From the NCBI RefSeq assembly GCF_021155775.2, contig NC_060233.1, positions 8,744,782 to 8,808,781 of the forward strand: a DNA stretch of 64,000 bases, read 5' to 3'. The notes under the pieces are model-generated. The model was not told the origin of the DNA, made no database searches, and saw only the letters and a list, made by a program, of their open reading frames with translations. The translations under genes were made by a program, and so were the position numbers. This document shows, in pieces, positions 1-11,510 of the stretch (within the stretch, counting starts at the first letter, position 1; every line of letters starts with the position of its first letter). Source of the stretch: Neodiprion pinetum. Taxonomy: Eukaryota; Arthropoda; Insecta; Hymenoptera; Diprionidae.

Positions 1-660
1 ATGTTTGGACCACTTATTTCTACGTATTAGAATAATTCGATAAGTTGTATATAATTATATCGACGGTATATTGCGTTACAGAAAATTTGCAAAAGTATTT
101 TGTACAACAGAACAGTTTAGTTATGAAACGCAAGACGGTTTTATTTTATCAAACTTTTTAGAAGACGTGAGAGGGGAAATGAAAAATTATGGCGAAAAAT
201 TGAGGGCGTAATTTGTCGAATTCATTCGGACGTAATACAGCTTGGAATTCAAGCGGTAATTACAACAAATCTGCATGCGACGCCTTTCGGTTCGCCCGCT
301 CCGTGAGCTTTACAACACTATAATAACCGATCCATTATACAGCGTCTACGTTTTCCCGTTTCTCGTGAAAACATGCGACGAGAAGTAAATTAGGAAAGAA
401 AATTCAACAAATAAGGAAAAACGTCGTAGACTTATTCGTACGAGAATTTTACGTTCGATAGTTTTGTTATTAACACGTGTCTAACCGCGTGTAAAATAGA
501 AATTCGAGATGCAGAGTGACATTTTTACAGTTAATAATAATATTTGTTTATACTTGTAATACGAAGAAAGAATTACAGTGTAAACTTAAATATCTTGTTT
601 TTATATTACAATGAGAATAAATTTTGTGAAGGTACAATTAGTTACAAATTTCGTCAGGTA

Positions 661-1089
661 CACCGAAAGAAATTTTTATTTCCGGTTACCGCTCAGTCCT
701 CAACTATTTTCATTTTTTACCACAATCGAAAAATATAGTTCCAGGTAGAAAATGAAAATTAGTTTTCTAGCCGTTACCGGAAAGTCTAGCATCCGTTACT
801 ATTCTTTCTCATTACGATCACTGTTGCTATATTTTCTTGCAACTGTTGCGAAAATTTAATGCTTGTGCAACGATAAATTGACGTTGAAGCCTTCTTTAAC
901 TAAAAAAGTAGAGTAAACCTCAGAAACTGATTTTGCGTTGCAATTGCCAAAAAAGGATCGATAATAGCGCAAAATGGTTAGGCGTACCTCGTTTTTCGTA
1001 ATTCCAACAATATTGAAACAGTTTTTTTTAACGATACCTGTTTTACTCGATTTTTCTAGTTAGTGTAACAAATGAAATTTTTCTCAGTA
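661..1089 (+). mobile_element. MITE-like non-autonomous element, copy A (429 bp)
   Basis: The left end reads CACCGAAAGAAATTTTT and the right end is an imperfect inverted match finishing in TTTTTCTCAGTA. Both flanks are TA (659-660 and 1090-1091), as expected for a TA target-site duplication. Nearly the whole interior is shared with 5857-6289, so the family boundaries are defined by two independent copies. No coding capacity is present. TA duplication with short inverted ends suggests mobilisation by a Tc1/mariner-type transposase, which is inference. Confidence 0.7.
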
Positions 1090-1102
1090 TAATTGAAAAA
1101 AT

Positions 1103-1132
1103 CCCCCCCCCCCCCCCCCCCTCTCTCTCTCT
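1103..1132. repeat. Poly-C tract followed by CT repeat
   Basis: Nineteen consecutive C residues (1103-1121) run directly into a CT dinucleotide tract, then CTTT-type repeats. It lies immediately downstream of the MITE-like copy A. Confidence 0.9.
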
Positions 1133-1417
1133 TTCTTTCTCGCAAAATAAATAAATAAATAATTGATGCACCGTGTTAAACGTAATTATATATAATATTA
1201 AATTTATGCGTGTACACTGTACGTATACATAGGTATGTATATAATGTATACAAGGAGGAAATTTGTATTTTCTCCAATTTTGCGAGACGAACTAAGCACC
1301 TTATCTTAGAAACTTGTTAAACTTTGGAGAAAACTGCGAGTGCAGAGGAGGCTTCTGCGAAGATTTAGGCGAGTACTGGGGTGGCAACGCGTGTACAAAT
1401 CCCCCGTCTCTATACAT

Positions 1418-1420
<3 letters not shown>

Positions 1421-1454
<34 letters not shown>
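1421..1454. repeat. (CA)17 microsatellite
   Basis: An uninterrupted CA dinucleotide run. It makes open reading frames on both strands here look longer than they are, with His-Thr or Val-Cys repeats. Confidence 0.95.
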
Positions 1455-1457
<3 letters not shown>

Positions 1458-1654
1458 GTGTATTCGGATGCGAGTGTGTGTACCACCTCTACTGGCAATT
1501 AATTCAATTACGTCCCATTAGGTATAATTTACTCCGTTAAGTCCCTGAGCAGGAATTTCTTAACTTTCCGGCAATCTTTGTCAAGCATTCGCAATGTACA
1601 TACATACCCACGGTAAAACGTGTCGAGGGATTGCGAAAAGTTGTTTGAATTTTG

Positions 1655-1682
<28 letters not shown>
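1655..1682. repeat. Poly-T tract, 28 nt
   Basis: Uninterrupted T run on the plus strand. It could be an old poly-A tail of a minus-strand retroposed sequence, but no source transcript is recognisable beside it. Confidence 0.9.
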
Positions 1683-1685
<3 letters not shown>

Positions 1686-2239
1686 GACATATTTGACGAT
1701 TTAAACTGAGCAGAGAAATGTTTAAAAGGGGGGAAAAAAAAAGAAACAAACAAATTCAGGGAACGAATAATCACGAACAGTCAATCAGCTCGAACTCGTT
1801 GGGGAAAAACGTAGCGATATTTCTGTTTCACCGTCCGTCATCGGTTTCGCTGTGTTGCTTTTTTCGTCGGTTTCGTTACGGTTTCGTTGAAAACAATTGT
1901 ATTGTTACTAGATTGAGAGTCGATGTGACAGGTGTGGCGAGCCAATGTCTGGTCTTCATATTACATGTGACCGACATCGATTGACATTTTATACGTGGAT
2001 ACGTTTGCAGATAGACGGAAGAAATTGTTTTGCCCGATATTATAAACGTCGAAACTGACAAGTTACGATCTCAGACTGAAGGAAGTGACGTATGAAATGA
2101 AATAAATATTTGAAATGCAAATGAATTTTTTTATCTGCAAGGCTTGAAAATGCTGCAGGATTTCATCGATACTGACGACTCTATAAATAAGTTGGAAGAA
2201 TAAAGTGACACAATATGTGTCGTATTATTCAAATTTACA

Positions 2240-2790
2240 ACAATTTCAATTTATGGAGTGGGTTCGAAATTCGGAATTTAAAAATCTCCGAATGTAGCAA
2301 ATTCCGAATTTTTCGGTGGCGAAACTTGAATGAATGAAACTTTGACGAAAGATCAAAGTTCCGAAAGTGCGAAAATGAGAAAATTTAAAAATCTGAAACA
2401 TCAATATTCCAAATGATCAAAAATTTTGAACTCTGTGAATTTCCGATTTGATGAAATGTCACCATTTTGATGTTCTTTTGTTTTGGATTTTCGATATTTT
2501 ATTTTTGTAATCCTGGTTATTCTGATTTTCGATTTTTCTAATTTTTTACGACCACTCGTTGATTAAACTACGCTGTGCGAGTATATTTTAATTTTTGGTA
2601 CTTTGCTTCATCGGAACTTTACTTTTCGAAACTTTGCTCTATCGTAACTTGAATTTTCCGAGATTCCGACCATTCGAAACTTCGTTGTTTCGTAAAATTC
2701 TGATTTCTCTGCATCAAGTATCGAACTCTTCGATATCGGAACTTCAACCCCGCCCCCGACTCACTTTCCAGAATAGAATTCAGTGAACTT
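2240..2790. repeat. Dispersed repeat, copy 1, rich in GGAACTTT / CGTAACTT words
   Basis: The segment shares a long diverged match with 9115-9450, including the words TTTTGGATTTTCGATATTTT, ACTACGCTGTG and a run of variants of CGGAACTTTACTTTTCG and CTCTATCGTAACTTGAA. Internally it is built from short degenerate repeats of about 18-20 nt. No coding potential is evident. Confidence 0.6.
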
Positions 2791-3595
2791 CGATCTCGTC
2801 GAGAGCCGGTTGCAGTTTTCATAAATAATATGAATTTATAAAAGACACAAAAGCGCGACGGGGAATCGGTAAATCTTTTGTCGAGAAAATTACAACGGAT
2901 CCGCGTTGACTGGAAAACCGCCTTGTGTAGGTACAATTGGGCCGAGCTGCAAATTTCACACACCGAAACCTGGAGGGCGAAGGACTCGATTGTTATTTTG
3001 TTAAAGTTAATCAGGACTGTCGTCTCTCGCTCCGTTCCGACAATAGACACGATCAACCGACAATATCGTGAACGTATATACACAAACTGAGCTTTTCTTA
3101 ATTAGATTTTACATCCGACCCTTTCAAACCTGCGACAAAGGATCCGTTAAACCTTTTATACACATAATTTCGGAGCCAACCACTCGTGTCATATTATAGG
3201 CATAATCGAGTACCACGGATCCTTGAATTTGTCATTCATTAATTATAGAAGCACGGTGTTTCATCGGTGTTATGATACGCGTCGTTACACTTTGGAAAAA
3301 TTTTTAATTTTTTTTATAGTCAACGGAAAGTTTTTTACAAGATGAATGCATAGGTTTAAATATTCCACGAATAACTATTTAGTGTGATTATAATTTTCGG
3401 CACTACGGTTGCTCGTTTTTGCTAAAACGTTAAATCTGTCACCTTGGTTTGGTAAATTTTTCTTCTCTTTTTTAATCAGCTAAACAAGGCCTCAATATCA
3501 ATTCATTGTGGCATCGATGTTGTTAATTATTCTAATACACACCAGAGAATATGTTTCAGTTACAAAACTGACCAACATTTTTTAAGTTGCAAAGT

Positions 3596-4249
3596 AAAGA
3601 CTGGGGTGGTTCTTTGTTTTAAATTTTGTTTTTCCGACTTGCGTGCCTTTGGAAAAGTTATTTTTCAGCCTAAAACGAAGCTTCGTGAAACCGGAACTCG
3701 GTAGCAGAATTCTAAAAGGTGCCGCATCCGGTTTGAATTTTTCAAACACTCTAACCGAAATATCTCGAAAACCATACAAGTCAGGAAGCTGTTCTTGGTT
3801 AAATTTTCTAGATAATAAAATGTTGTTTAAAAAACATTCAGACTAATACGTGGCATTACTTGTATCAGCTTGGAACACTACTGGGAAAAAAAAATTTACA
3901 AGGCAACAAGCATCTTCATGCATTTATTCAGTGCACTCAACTTTAAACGTTCGTATCTAATACAATATGAACATATAGGCGTATAGTAGCCTTGACTTTT
4001 TTAAAAATTTTTATAGAAATTTGGATTACCCACAAAATGAAACGAAAAACATTTTTCCAAATTGTATGACCTTGCGAGATATTTCGGTTAGAGTGTTTGA
4101 AAAATACAAACCGGATGAGACACCTTTTACAATTTTCCTACCGAGTTCCGGTTTCACAAGGCTTCGTTTTAGGCTGAAAACTAACTTTTTCGAAGGTTGC
4201 GTAAGAAAAAACAAAAGTAAAAAAAAAAAATCCACCCTAGTAAAGACAG
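3596..4249. repeat. Fold-back element: two arms of about 185 bp in inverted orientation
   Basis: The left arm (about 3599-3783) and right arm (about 4058-4240) are imperfect reverse complements across nearly their full length. Matched pieces include TTTCAGCCTAAAACGAAGC on the left against GCTTCGTTTTAGGCTGAAA on the right, and CTAACCGAAATATCTCG against CGAGATATTTCGGTTAG. About 270 nt separate the arms. A transcript would fold into a long imperfect hairpin. Both arms leave short open frames that are shadows of each other. Confidence 0.75.
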
Positions 4250-5350
4250 TTTAATTCTTCAGTGACCATAAATATAAATTTTTTTGGTTGTTCCTGAAAT
4301 TTTTTTGTTTATAAAAATTTTTCACCCTGTCGTCATTATTATGATTATTATCGTCGTCGTTGTTGTTGTTCTACGTTGTGTAATGCTGAGATATTTTTTT
4401 TCCTGACACGAATTGTCGTCTCGCTCGTCAAACGTATTTCGAGTTATGCCAAGGAGAAAAGCAAAGGCTATTTTTTCGTTTTACGAATATTGTTCTTCCA
4501 AGTGAAATTTACATTATTTGTAACGGTGAAGCGGTTTACACAGCTGGTGTTTTTATCTCGCAAAGAATTGCAGCAGTTCATACATTACCATCGCATACAG
4601 TATACGAGACGCAGACGTGAATTTCGTGAGGAAATATCGTACCAAAATTCTTGATCGCGTCATTGAAAACTCATTAAATTTAAACGTAACCGTAAAAAAA
4701 ATGTCGGATTAAGAATTATTGATGAAACTTTCAACTTTCGCGTCAACGTCTATCGATATCGAATATGAGCCAAGAGAAAAGTTAAAAACCGAGCGACAAC
4801 AAATCACGGGGGATGAATTTTTGGTTGATTAAAATTCTAGGGCCGGGGTAAAAAAGCTTTTTCATAAATATCACATACCTGTAAGTAAATTCACTTTCGT
4901 ACGAACAAATATAATTCCGGTGTGTTTGCTCATGGCGGATACGTTGATGTATGTATATGTATACATATATACGCGCATACAGGCACGACTATATATGTAT
5001 ATAAACGCGGTTACGAAAGACGCTCCAACTCTAATTCCTGAAGTGAGTTGCAAATGTTTACCCAATCCTTGCGCGAGTTTCCAAAAACATTGAGAATCGC
5101 TTTTTAGGTATTTAAGGTTTACTCACGTTTACTTGGAAACCTAATGCAACCCCAATCCAAGGGATTGCTTAAGATTCGAGGATCTTTCGCCCCGCGAATA
5201 AAAACCATCCTTTGAATCTATCCGGCCTCTATAATTTAATATCCGTACGCGTGTTTCCCTGTAACCGCACGTACTGCAATACAAAGAGAAAATTGCTTGG
5301 CGATTTTTAACCACGGAGAAAGGTTGTATGTTTCAACGACGTGTTTAAAC

Positions 5351-5354
<4 letters not shown>

Positions 5355-5383
<29 letters not shown>
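5355..5383. repeat. Poly-T tract, 29 nt
   Basis: Uninterrupted T run with no adjacent coding feature. Confidence 0.9.
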
Positions 5384-5387
<4 letters not shown>

Positions 5388-5856
5388 CAGTGTTCAGGAA
5401 TGTTTCTTTACCGCGAGCTTTCACCCGGATTCGTCGATCCATCGATCCGGTAAATTGCCCCGAATAATCGGAGCGAAATTTTATCGATCGTATTTCATGA
5501 AACTGACGATCAAGCACGTCTCTGAACGAAGTGTTGGTGGAGGAGGACATTTTTTAAATAAAATTCGATATCGTCAAGTGTTTTAGGAAAAAAATTTTTA
5601 GAACAATCCTCAACGTACTGTTATCGTTCGTATGGGGTAAAACGATGCGATATTAAAAACAAAAAGTGGAGATTAAAAAAAAATGAAAATAAATAAAAAT
5701 GAATAGTTTAATTTTTCGAAGGGAAAAATTTCGAGATAATTTTGTCTGACACTTACAAGAACGATAATATTATGCTGATATGCAAAGAGGAAGCATTTCG
5801 CGTTTACGCCGGAGGGTCTAATTACACGCTTGAGTTACACGACTTATATATACGTA

Positions 5857-6289
5857 AACTGAGAGAAATTTTTACTTCCGGTTACCGCTCAGTCCTTGAC
5901 TATTTTTTCATTTTTTACCACAATCGAAAAATACAGTTCTAGGTACAAAATGAAAATTAGTTTCATAGCTGTTACCGGAAAGTCTAGTATCCGTTACTAT
6001 TCTTTCTCATTACGATCGCTGTTGCTATATTTTCTTGCAACCGTTGGGAAAATTTAATGCTCGTGCAGGAATAAATTGACGTCAAAGCCTTGTTTAACTA
6101 AAAAAGTAGAGTAAACCTCAGAAATTGATTCTGCGTTGCAACAACCAAAAAAGGATCGACGATAGCGCAAAATGGTTAGGCGTACCTCGTTTTTCGTAAT
6201 TGCAACAATATTGAAACAGTTTTTTTTTTAACGATACCTGTTTTACTCAATTTTTCTAGTTACCGTAACAAATGACATTTTTCCCAGTG
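5857..6289 (+). mobile_element. MITE-like non-autonomous element, copy B (433 bp)
   Basis: Same family and orientation as 661-1089, with matching interior from the CTTCCGGTTACCGCTCAGTC block to the right end TTTTTCCCAGTG. Flanking TA dinucleotides sit at 5855-5856 and 6290-6291. Differences from copy A are scattered substitutions and small indels, so the two inserted independently or diverged for some time. Confidence 0.7.
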
Positions 6290-7984
6290 TATATGTATGC
6301 AGACGTAAGTATGTAATGTAACATACACCGTTGAAATAGCGCAAGCTGTTTTATCTCGAGCTGTGATCCGAGGGCGTTTTCTCCAAGTTTTCGGTCAAGT
6401 TTCTCTCTGTCGTTTCTTACACATTTATAAGCTGCAGCAGGGAGTTGAGTTGTGTGGGCGGTGCAGGCGAGAAGAAGCGTTGTGCCTCCTCAACCGACAA
6501 ACAATGGACGCGTAGATAAGATTCAAAACGTTTCGCGCAATGAGAACTGTTGCCGTTTTCATTCTCGTTATCTCTGCTTCTACGTTAAGGCTTGTATCGC
6601 GTTGTTTTGCACATCTACGAGTTGCCACATAATGTATAGATACCAAAAAATATGCGAACTTGAGAGGAAATTCTTTCGACGGTCCGTTTACTCGAGGAAT
6701 TCATTACCCAATGAAGAATTTACAGTCGTGAATTTGGCAGTTCGCACGAAGTCGAATTGTAAACGAATGAAACGTTGAGTAACTCAAATGCTCGTTGAAA
6801 CAACGTCGAATCAATCGGGATTACCGAAATTATTAAGAATCATATGAAATTGCAATCACGAACATCTGAAGTAATCGTTCGAGAAGTGGTGAAAATCGTC
6901 GAAATCGTTTCAAGTCTCAAATTGTTTGAATTCATTAATATTCTACTCAATTTTAACTTGGCATGCGCTTTCGTTGATTTCTACTTCCCCGAGTGATTTC
7001 CGACGAGTTAACGCGTTCTCGGTAATTTGTGCGTTAAAATATGATTGTGACTTCCTACGATTTTACATCCAATCCGAAAATCATTAACTTGATCTCGATC
7101 TCGTTCATTTTCATGCATTTTAAATCTCTCCTAAAAAATTCGCTCCAAGTATGATATCACATTCGTTGATCAACTCTAATCACAATAAACGATTAAACTC
7201 GCGTAAAAAATAAAAATTGACGCACGAAGATTCCGAGGCGTTTTTATCCCTCCTGCCGAAACAAACCTTCGGACAATGTAGAAATTTGAAATTCCATATT
7301 CGTGCGGTTATAAGGGTTGTTCTTCAGGGGGGTGAGAAGAGGAGCTGGTTAGGATGTGAAATCGGGCCGCCGTGTAAACTTCCGTATAAACTAGCCGGCT
7401 GCCTCCGCCGCCTCTTTGCCTAAATTTTTAACCGTTCTCATCTCGTCCGCTGCCTACACGAGTAGTAACCTCCAGGTTACGCGTGTATACCTACGTATAC
7501 ATACCTGCGCAATAGTGTATACCTATAGTAAAAGCTGTCCAAAAATGGAACTTGCGAAAATACTCGAGCGGCAGCAGCGGCGGCAGCTTCATCGCGTTTC
7601 TTCTCATTTGTTATTCATAGGCGGATCATATTCCCGTATACCTGCCTCGTCGAACTTTTCAACCTATTCCCAAAGTTGCGCCTCTTTCTCTCTTTCTCTC
7701 TCTTTCTTTCTCGTCTCGCTCAGTTTTTATCTTAACACTGTAAATAAAGTTACGGTACACGATTTATACCGCAGATGATTTTACCACCTTCAGGATATTC
7801 GTATCTTGAAGGTAAGAATATATGTTAGGATTATCCTTGAAAAGATCGTTTTTGAATTTCGACTGTCTTGCTCAACAAAACGGTTCCGAATTATTCAAAA
7901 ATAGTTCCATAATTTTTTCAGATCTTTATCTCAACTTTTACCCGTCTCGACAAAGGGTTTGAATTCCTCATTTAATGAAATACG

Positions 7985-8175
7985 ACGGGGTTTGATACAA
8001 ACAGGTTTTTTTGGTCGCTGATTGCGAATCCGAGCTCGAAATTTCGAAATTCTAAACGGAGGATCCAACGTGGTGGACTAACATCGCAAAAGTCACTTGA
8101 TATTGCCGTATTAAATCCACCATTTTGAATTTTGAAATATCGAGTTCAGATTCGTAATTAGCGACCTAAGAAACT
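7985..8175. repeat. Dispersed repeat with GGTCGCTGATT / GGATCCAAC words, copy 1
   Basis: Words such as TTGGTCGCTGATTGCGAA and GGAGGATCCAACG recur in diverged form at about 16318-16530. The copy also has a partial internal inverted match, TCGCTGATTGCGAATCCGA against AGATTCGTAATTAGCGACC. Confidence 0.5.
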
Positions 8176-8340
8176 TGCCTGTATCAAATTTCATCGAAAT
8201 ACGTGGAAGTGGAGAAATCAAATTTGAAAAATTAGGGAATTATTTTATGAACCATTTGGAGCTGATTCGGGGGGCGAGACGGTCGAAGTTAAAAAACGAC
8301 CTTTTTAAGGACCGCTCTAGTTTACGTATATTATAGACAT

Positions 8341-8461
8341 TCCGGTAACAGGTAGAAAACTAATTTTCATTTTCTACCGAGAACTGTATTTTTCGATCGT
8401 GGTAAAAGATGAAAATAGTCAAGGACCGAGCGGTAACCGGAACTAAAAATTTCTCTCGGTG
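8341..8461 (-). mobile_element. MITE-like family, truncated inverted copy C
   Basis: The reverse complement matches the left about 120 nt of copies A and B, ending at the terminal sequence TTTCTCTCGGTG. The rest of the element is missing, so this is a fragment. Confidence 0.65.
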
Positions 8462-9114
8462 CAGTCAGGGATCCTTCAAGACAGATGATCCGGGTGTGCC
8501 ACGTATATTCGGTCGCATGATCTTCTTGCCTGGCTTCTCATACGTGACGTTACAGGTATATTACGGCCGGGCAGATAGACTGACGTGAAACTAATTTTAG
8601 CTCAACGTACATACGAGGCAGGTATATGTATGTTCGAGAACTCAATCCGGCTTTCGTAGGAGAGTGGAGAGGATCAGATTTGCTCGCTGAGCTTGTGAAG
8701 TCAATCCGCAACTTGCGGCGGGTGAGGGTAGAAAAGGGGGGCGGATCTCCAGATGCGACGAAGACGGGGGTCGCTAGGCTAATCAGACAATTCCCTAATC
8801 AGACTAACTTCATTTGCCCACCTGCTCCCTCTCTCCCTCTCCCTCTCTCTTTCTCTCTCTCCTCCAAGGTGGAACAGACGCGTCTAGGCTCTTGGTGATC
8901 TTTCACGTCAGCGACGTATCCGCTTGTGTTTCACCAACTTCCGCCTTTCTACTTTTCACTTCAATTTTATGCTTGGCTATGCGTGTAACACATTCAACGT
9001 TGACCCTTACAGAGTCGGTGGGATTGAGGGTCCGGGAGAGAAGGAAGGATGATAGAACGCAGCTCCGAGAGAATTTCCGGTGACGGAAAGGGGATGATGA
9101 GGGGAGGGGTTGAA

Positions 9115-9450
9115 ATTCTCAATTCAAAGATTTTCGAAAGCGCCAAATTTCAAATTTTTTTCCATGCGAAACTTAAAGTAAACTGAAAGTAAAATTTCAC
9201 AAATTTGATCTTTCTTTGTTTTGGATTTTCGATATTTTTACGTTTGGAACACTTGTCATTCTGATTTTTGGTTTTTTTTGTCTTTTACACCCACTACGCT
9301 GTGTGTGTGTATTTTAATTTACGGAAGTTTACTCCGTCGAAACTTGATGTTTCGGAACTTTGTTCGATCGGAACTTTACTTTTCGTAACTTTGCTCTATC
9401 GTAACTTGAAGTTTCGTCAAAGTTTGATTTCTTTGCTTCAAGTTACGCCA
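9115..9450. repeat. Dispersed repeat, copy 2, rich in GGAACTTT / CGTAACTT words
   Basis: Diverged second copy of the repeat at 2240-2790. It contains TTTTGGATTTTCGATATTTT, ACTACGCTGTGTGTG and TCGGAACTTTACTTTTCG in the same order. Confidence 0.6.
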
Positions 9451-10705
9451 CTGAATAATTCAGAAATTTTTTGCAGAGTGAAAAAATTTCATCGATTTTT
9501 TTCGAAATACAATTGAGAAAGTTTGCCGCCGGAAATCAATGGTCTATCAATTTTATTACAAGAACGTCGCACGTTATCTGAATACTTGTAAAATTATTAT
9601 ATTTTTAAGTTTGATCGAAGAAACCTTCAAAAACACAAAAATAGATCTTCGTTTCAAATTGTTTCAAAATTGTTAAATATCGCTGATTCGTTGTATTCGG
9701 AGGACTATATTTTCTACAAATTCACTGCAACATATACATTTTATTTTTTGTAGGTATTATTTCGACACTGTCATTTATCGTCATCAATACCGACAAAAAT
9801 ATTGTAAAACAACATTTAACGATGCCAACATATGGAATAAAAAAAAAAACGCGATGATCGTAGAGTTAAATCGAACAAATTTACTAGATTTATAATCAAT
9901 TTTAAACGAATTGAAAGAAAGCATCCCAAGTTTCTTCTTCATCGTTTCAACATTTCTTATTTTTGTATTTTTAAAGAGAGATCTTCGTAGCTTACGAATA
10001 TAACATTTTAATAAATACCCAACATACGATTAAAACTCGAAATATAAGGTAAACAAAAATTGCAGATTTTCGGCCAACTAACCTCATATTAAGAACGTGT
10101 CAAAATTAATAAGAATAAAATTCGTCAAAATCAAAGTTTGATAGGCAGGAAGGATATTGAAAATTCAAACCGGAGTAATTTTTACTCGCCAAAATCTTTC
10201 ATCGATCCATGTGAAACAAAAGAAAAAAATTAAAAACCACAAATACAAACTGTGAAGAATGTTCAATTTTTAATACCTTTACTACAACGATTAGCTACAC
10301 GTATTTATTCCAACGTAAAAAACAAAAAAAAAAAAAAAAGTACCCTATTAAACGTCAATTCGGAATACAATTTAAAACGCGTTAGTGCCGCATTAGAAAC
10401 GCAACTGCTGTACGTTGTAATTCGCGATTTTCGTGCCTCGCGAACTCACGAAAGCCGCGCAAAGTGTAATATCAAGATTTCGGGGGTGGAGTACCAGCTA
10501 CTGCAGATTACGGGGGAAGGAAGACCCCCCCCCCCTTTGCATCCTACTGCATGCCGTAAACTCAGCTGGGAATTAAATTCATAAGCCCGATTCTAATCCC
10601 AAAATTATGCAGAGGATGGTGCAGATGTGCACGACGTGACTCGGGGTCCGCTTGCATTTGCTAAACAGTCGTGCGAATTATTAGCGCCTGCAGGTCTTGT
10701 ATGGT

Positions 10706-10717
10706 TGTGTGTGTGTG

Positions 10718-10753
<36 letters not shown>

Positions 10754-10759
10754 GTGTGT
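10706..10759. repeat. Compound (TG)n(TA)n(GT)n microsatellite
   Basis: TG repeats pass into TA repeats near 10717-10730 and then into GT repeats. Confidence 0.9.
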
Positions 10760-11483
10760 AAGATACACATACGTATAAGAGCACAGCTTCTACGCGTCTC
10801 TATCACGTTTTGCCTTCCGTGCCACGTCTATAGGCTATATATATTTGTGTATATGGGGAATTCCATGGGAACCCGAACCGACGTCCGAACTTGATCATTT
10901 ATGAAAATTGGTCTCGCAACTTTTCCAACGCTGAAACAGTACCCTGAATTTTTTTTTCTTTCAGATTTTTTATTAAATTGGTTAATTATTTATAAGTATT
11001 GAGAGTTGATTTTGAAAAGAAACTTTTTAAAAATTTTCAAAACTTTGATTTTTCACATGGGATATTTCTAGACCGGTCGCATTATGAAGTTTGTAAGAAA
11101 GGTTGAATGTGCCAAGAAAGTAGAGAAAAATTGTCGCGTAATGAAACCGATGTGAAAATGTTCCGAGTGAAAAATAAAAGTTTTGAGAATTTTTCGGGAA
11201 TTTTCGCAGTTGAAACTGACCAAAAAAAAAAAAATTGAAAAAAATCTTCCCGTCACGGGCTGATCTTGAAACCTTTGGAACGGAAAGTACAGTTATTGGA
11301 GAATTTGAAAAAATGTCCTTTTCGAAATCACTGTCAATATTTGTAAATAATTGAACCAGTTGAATAAAAAAATCTGTTAAATTTTAGGTTACCGTTTCAG
11401 AGTTGGGATAATTGCTAAAAATTTTTAAACAAAATCAGAAATGGCGAGAATCAGACGCCGGTTGGGTTCGCATGGAATTCCCC

Positions 11484-11510
11484 ATATATATATATATATA
11501 TATATATATA
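11484..11510. repeat. (AT)13 microsatellite
   Basis: Uninterrupted AT dinucleotide run. Confidence 0.9.

Noticed and set aside
2619..3083. Minus-strand open frame of 154 codons
   Set aside because: It overlaps the GGAACTTT-type dispersed repeat and has no family signature.
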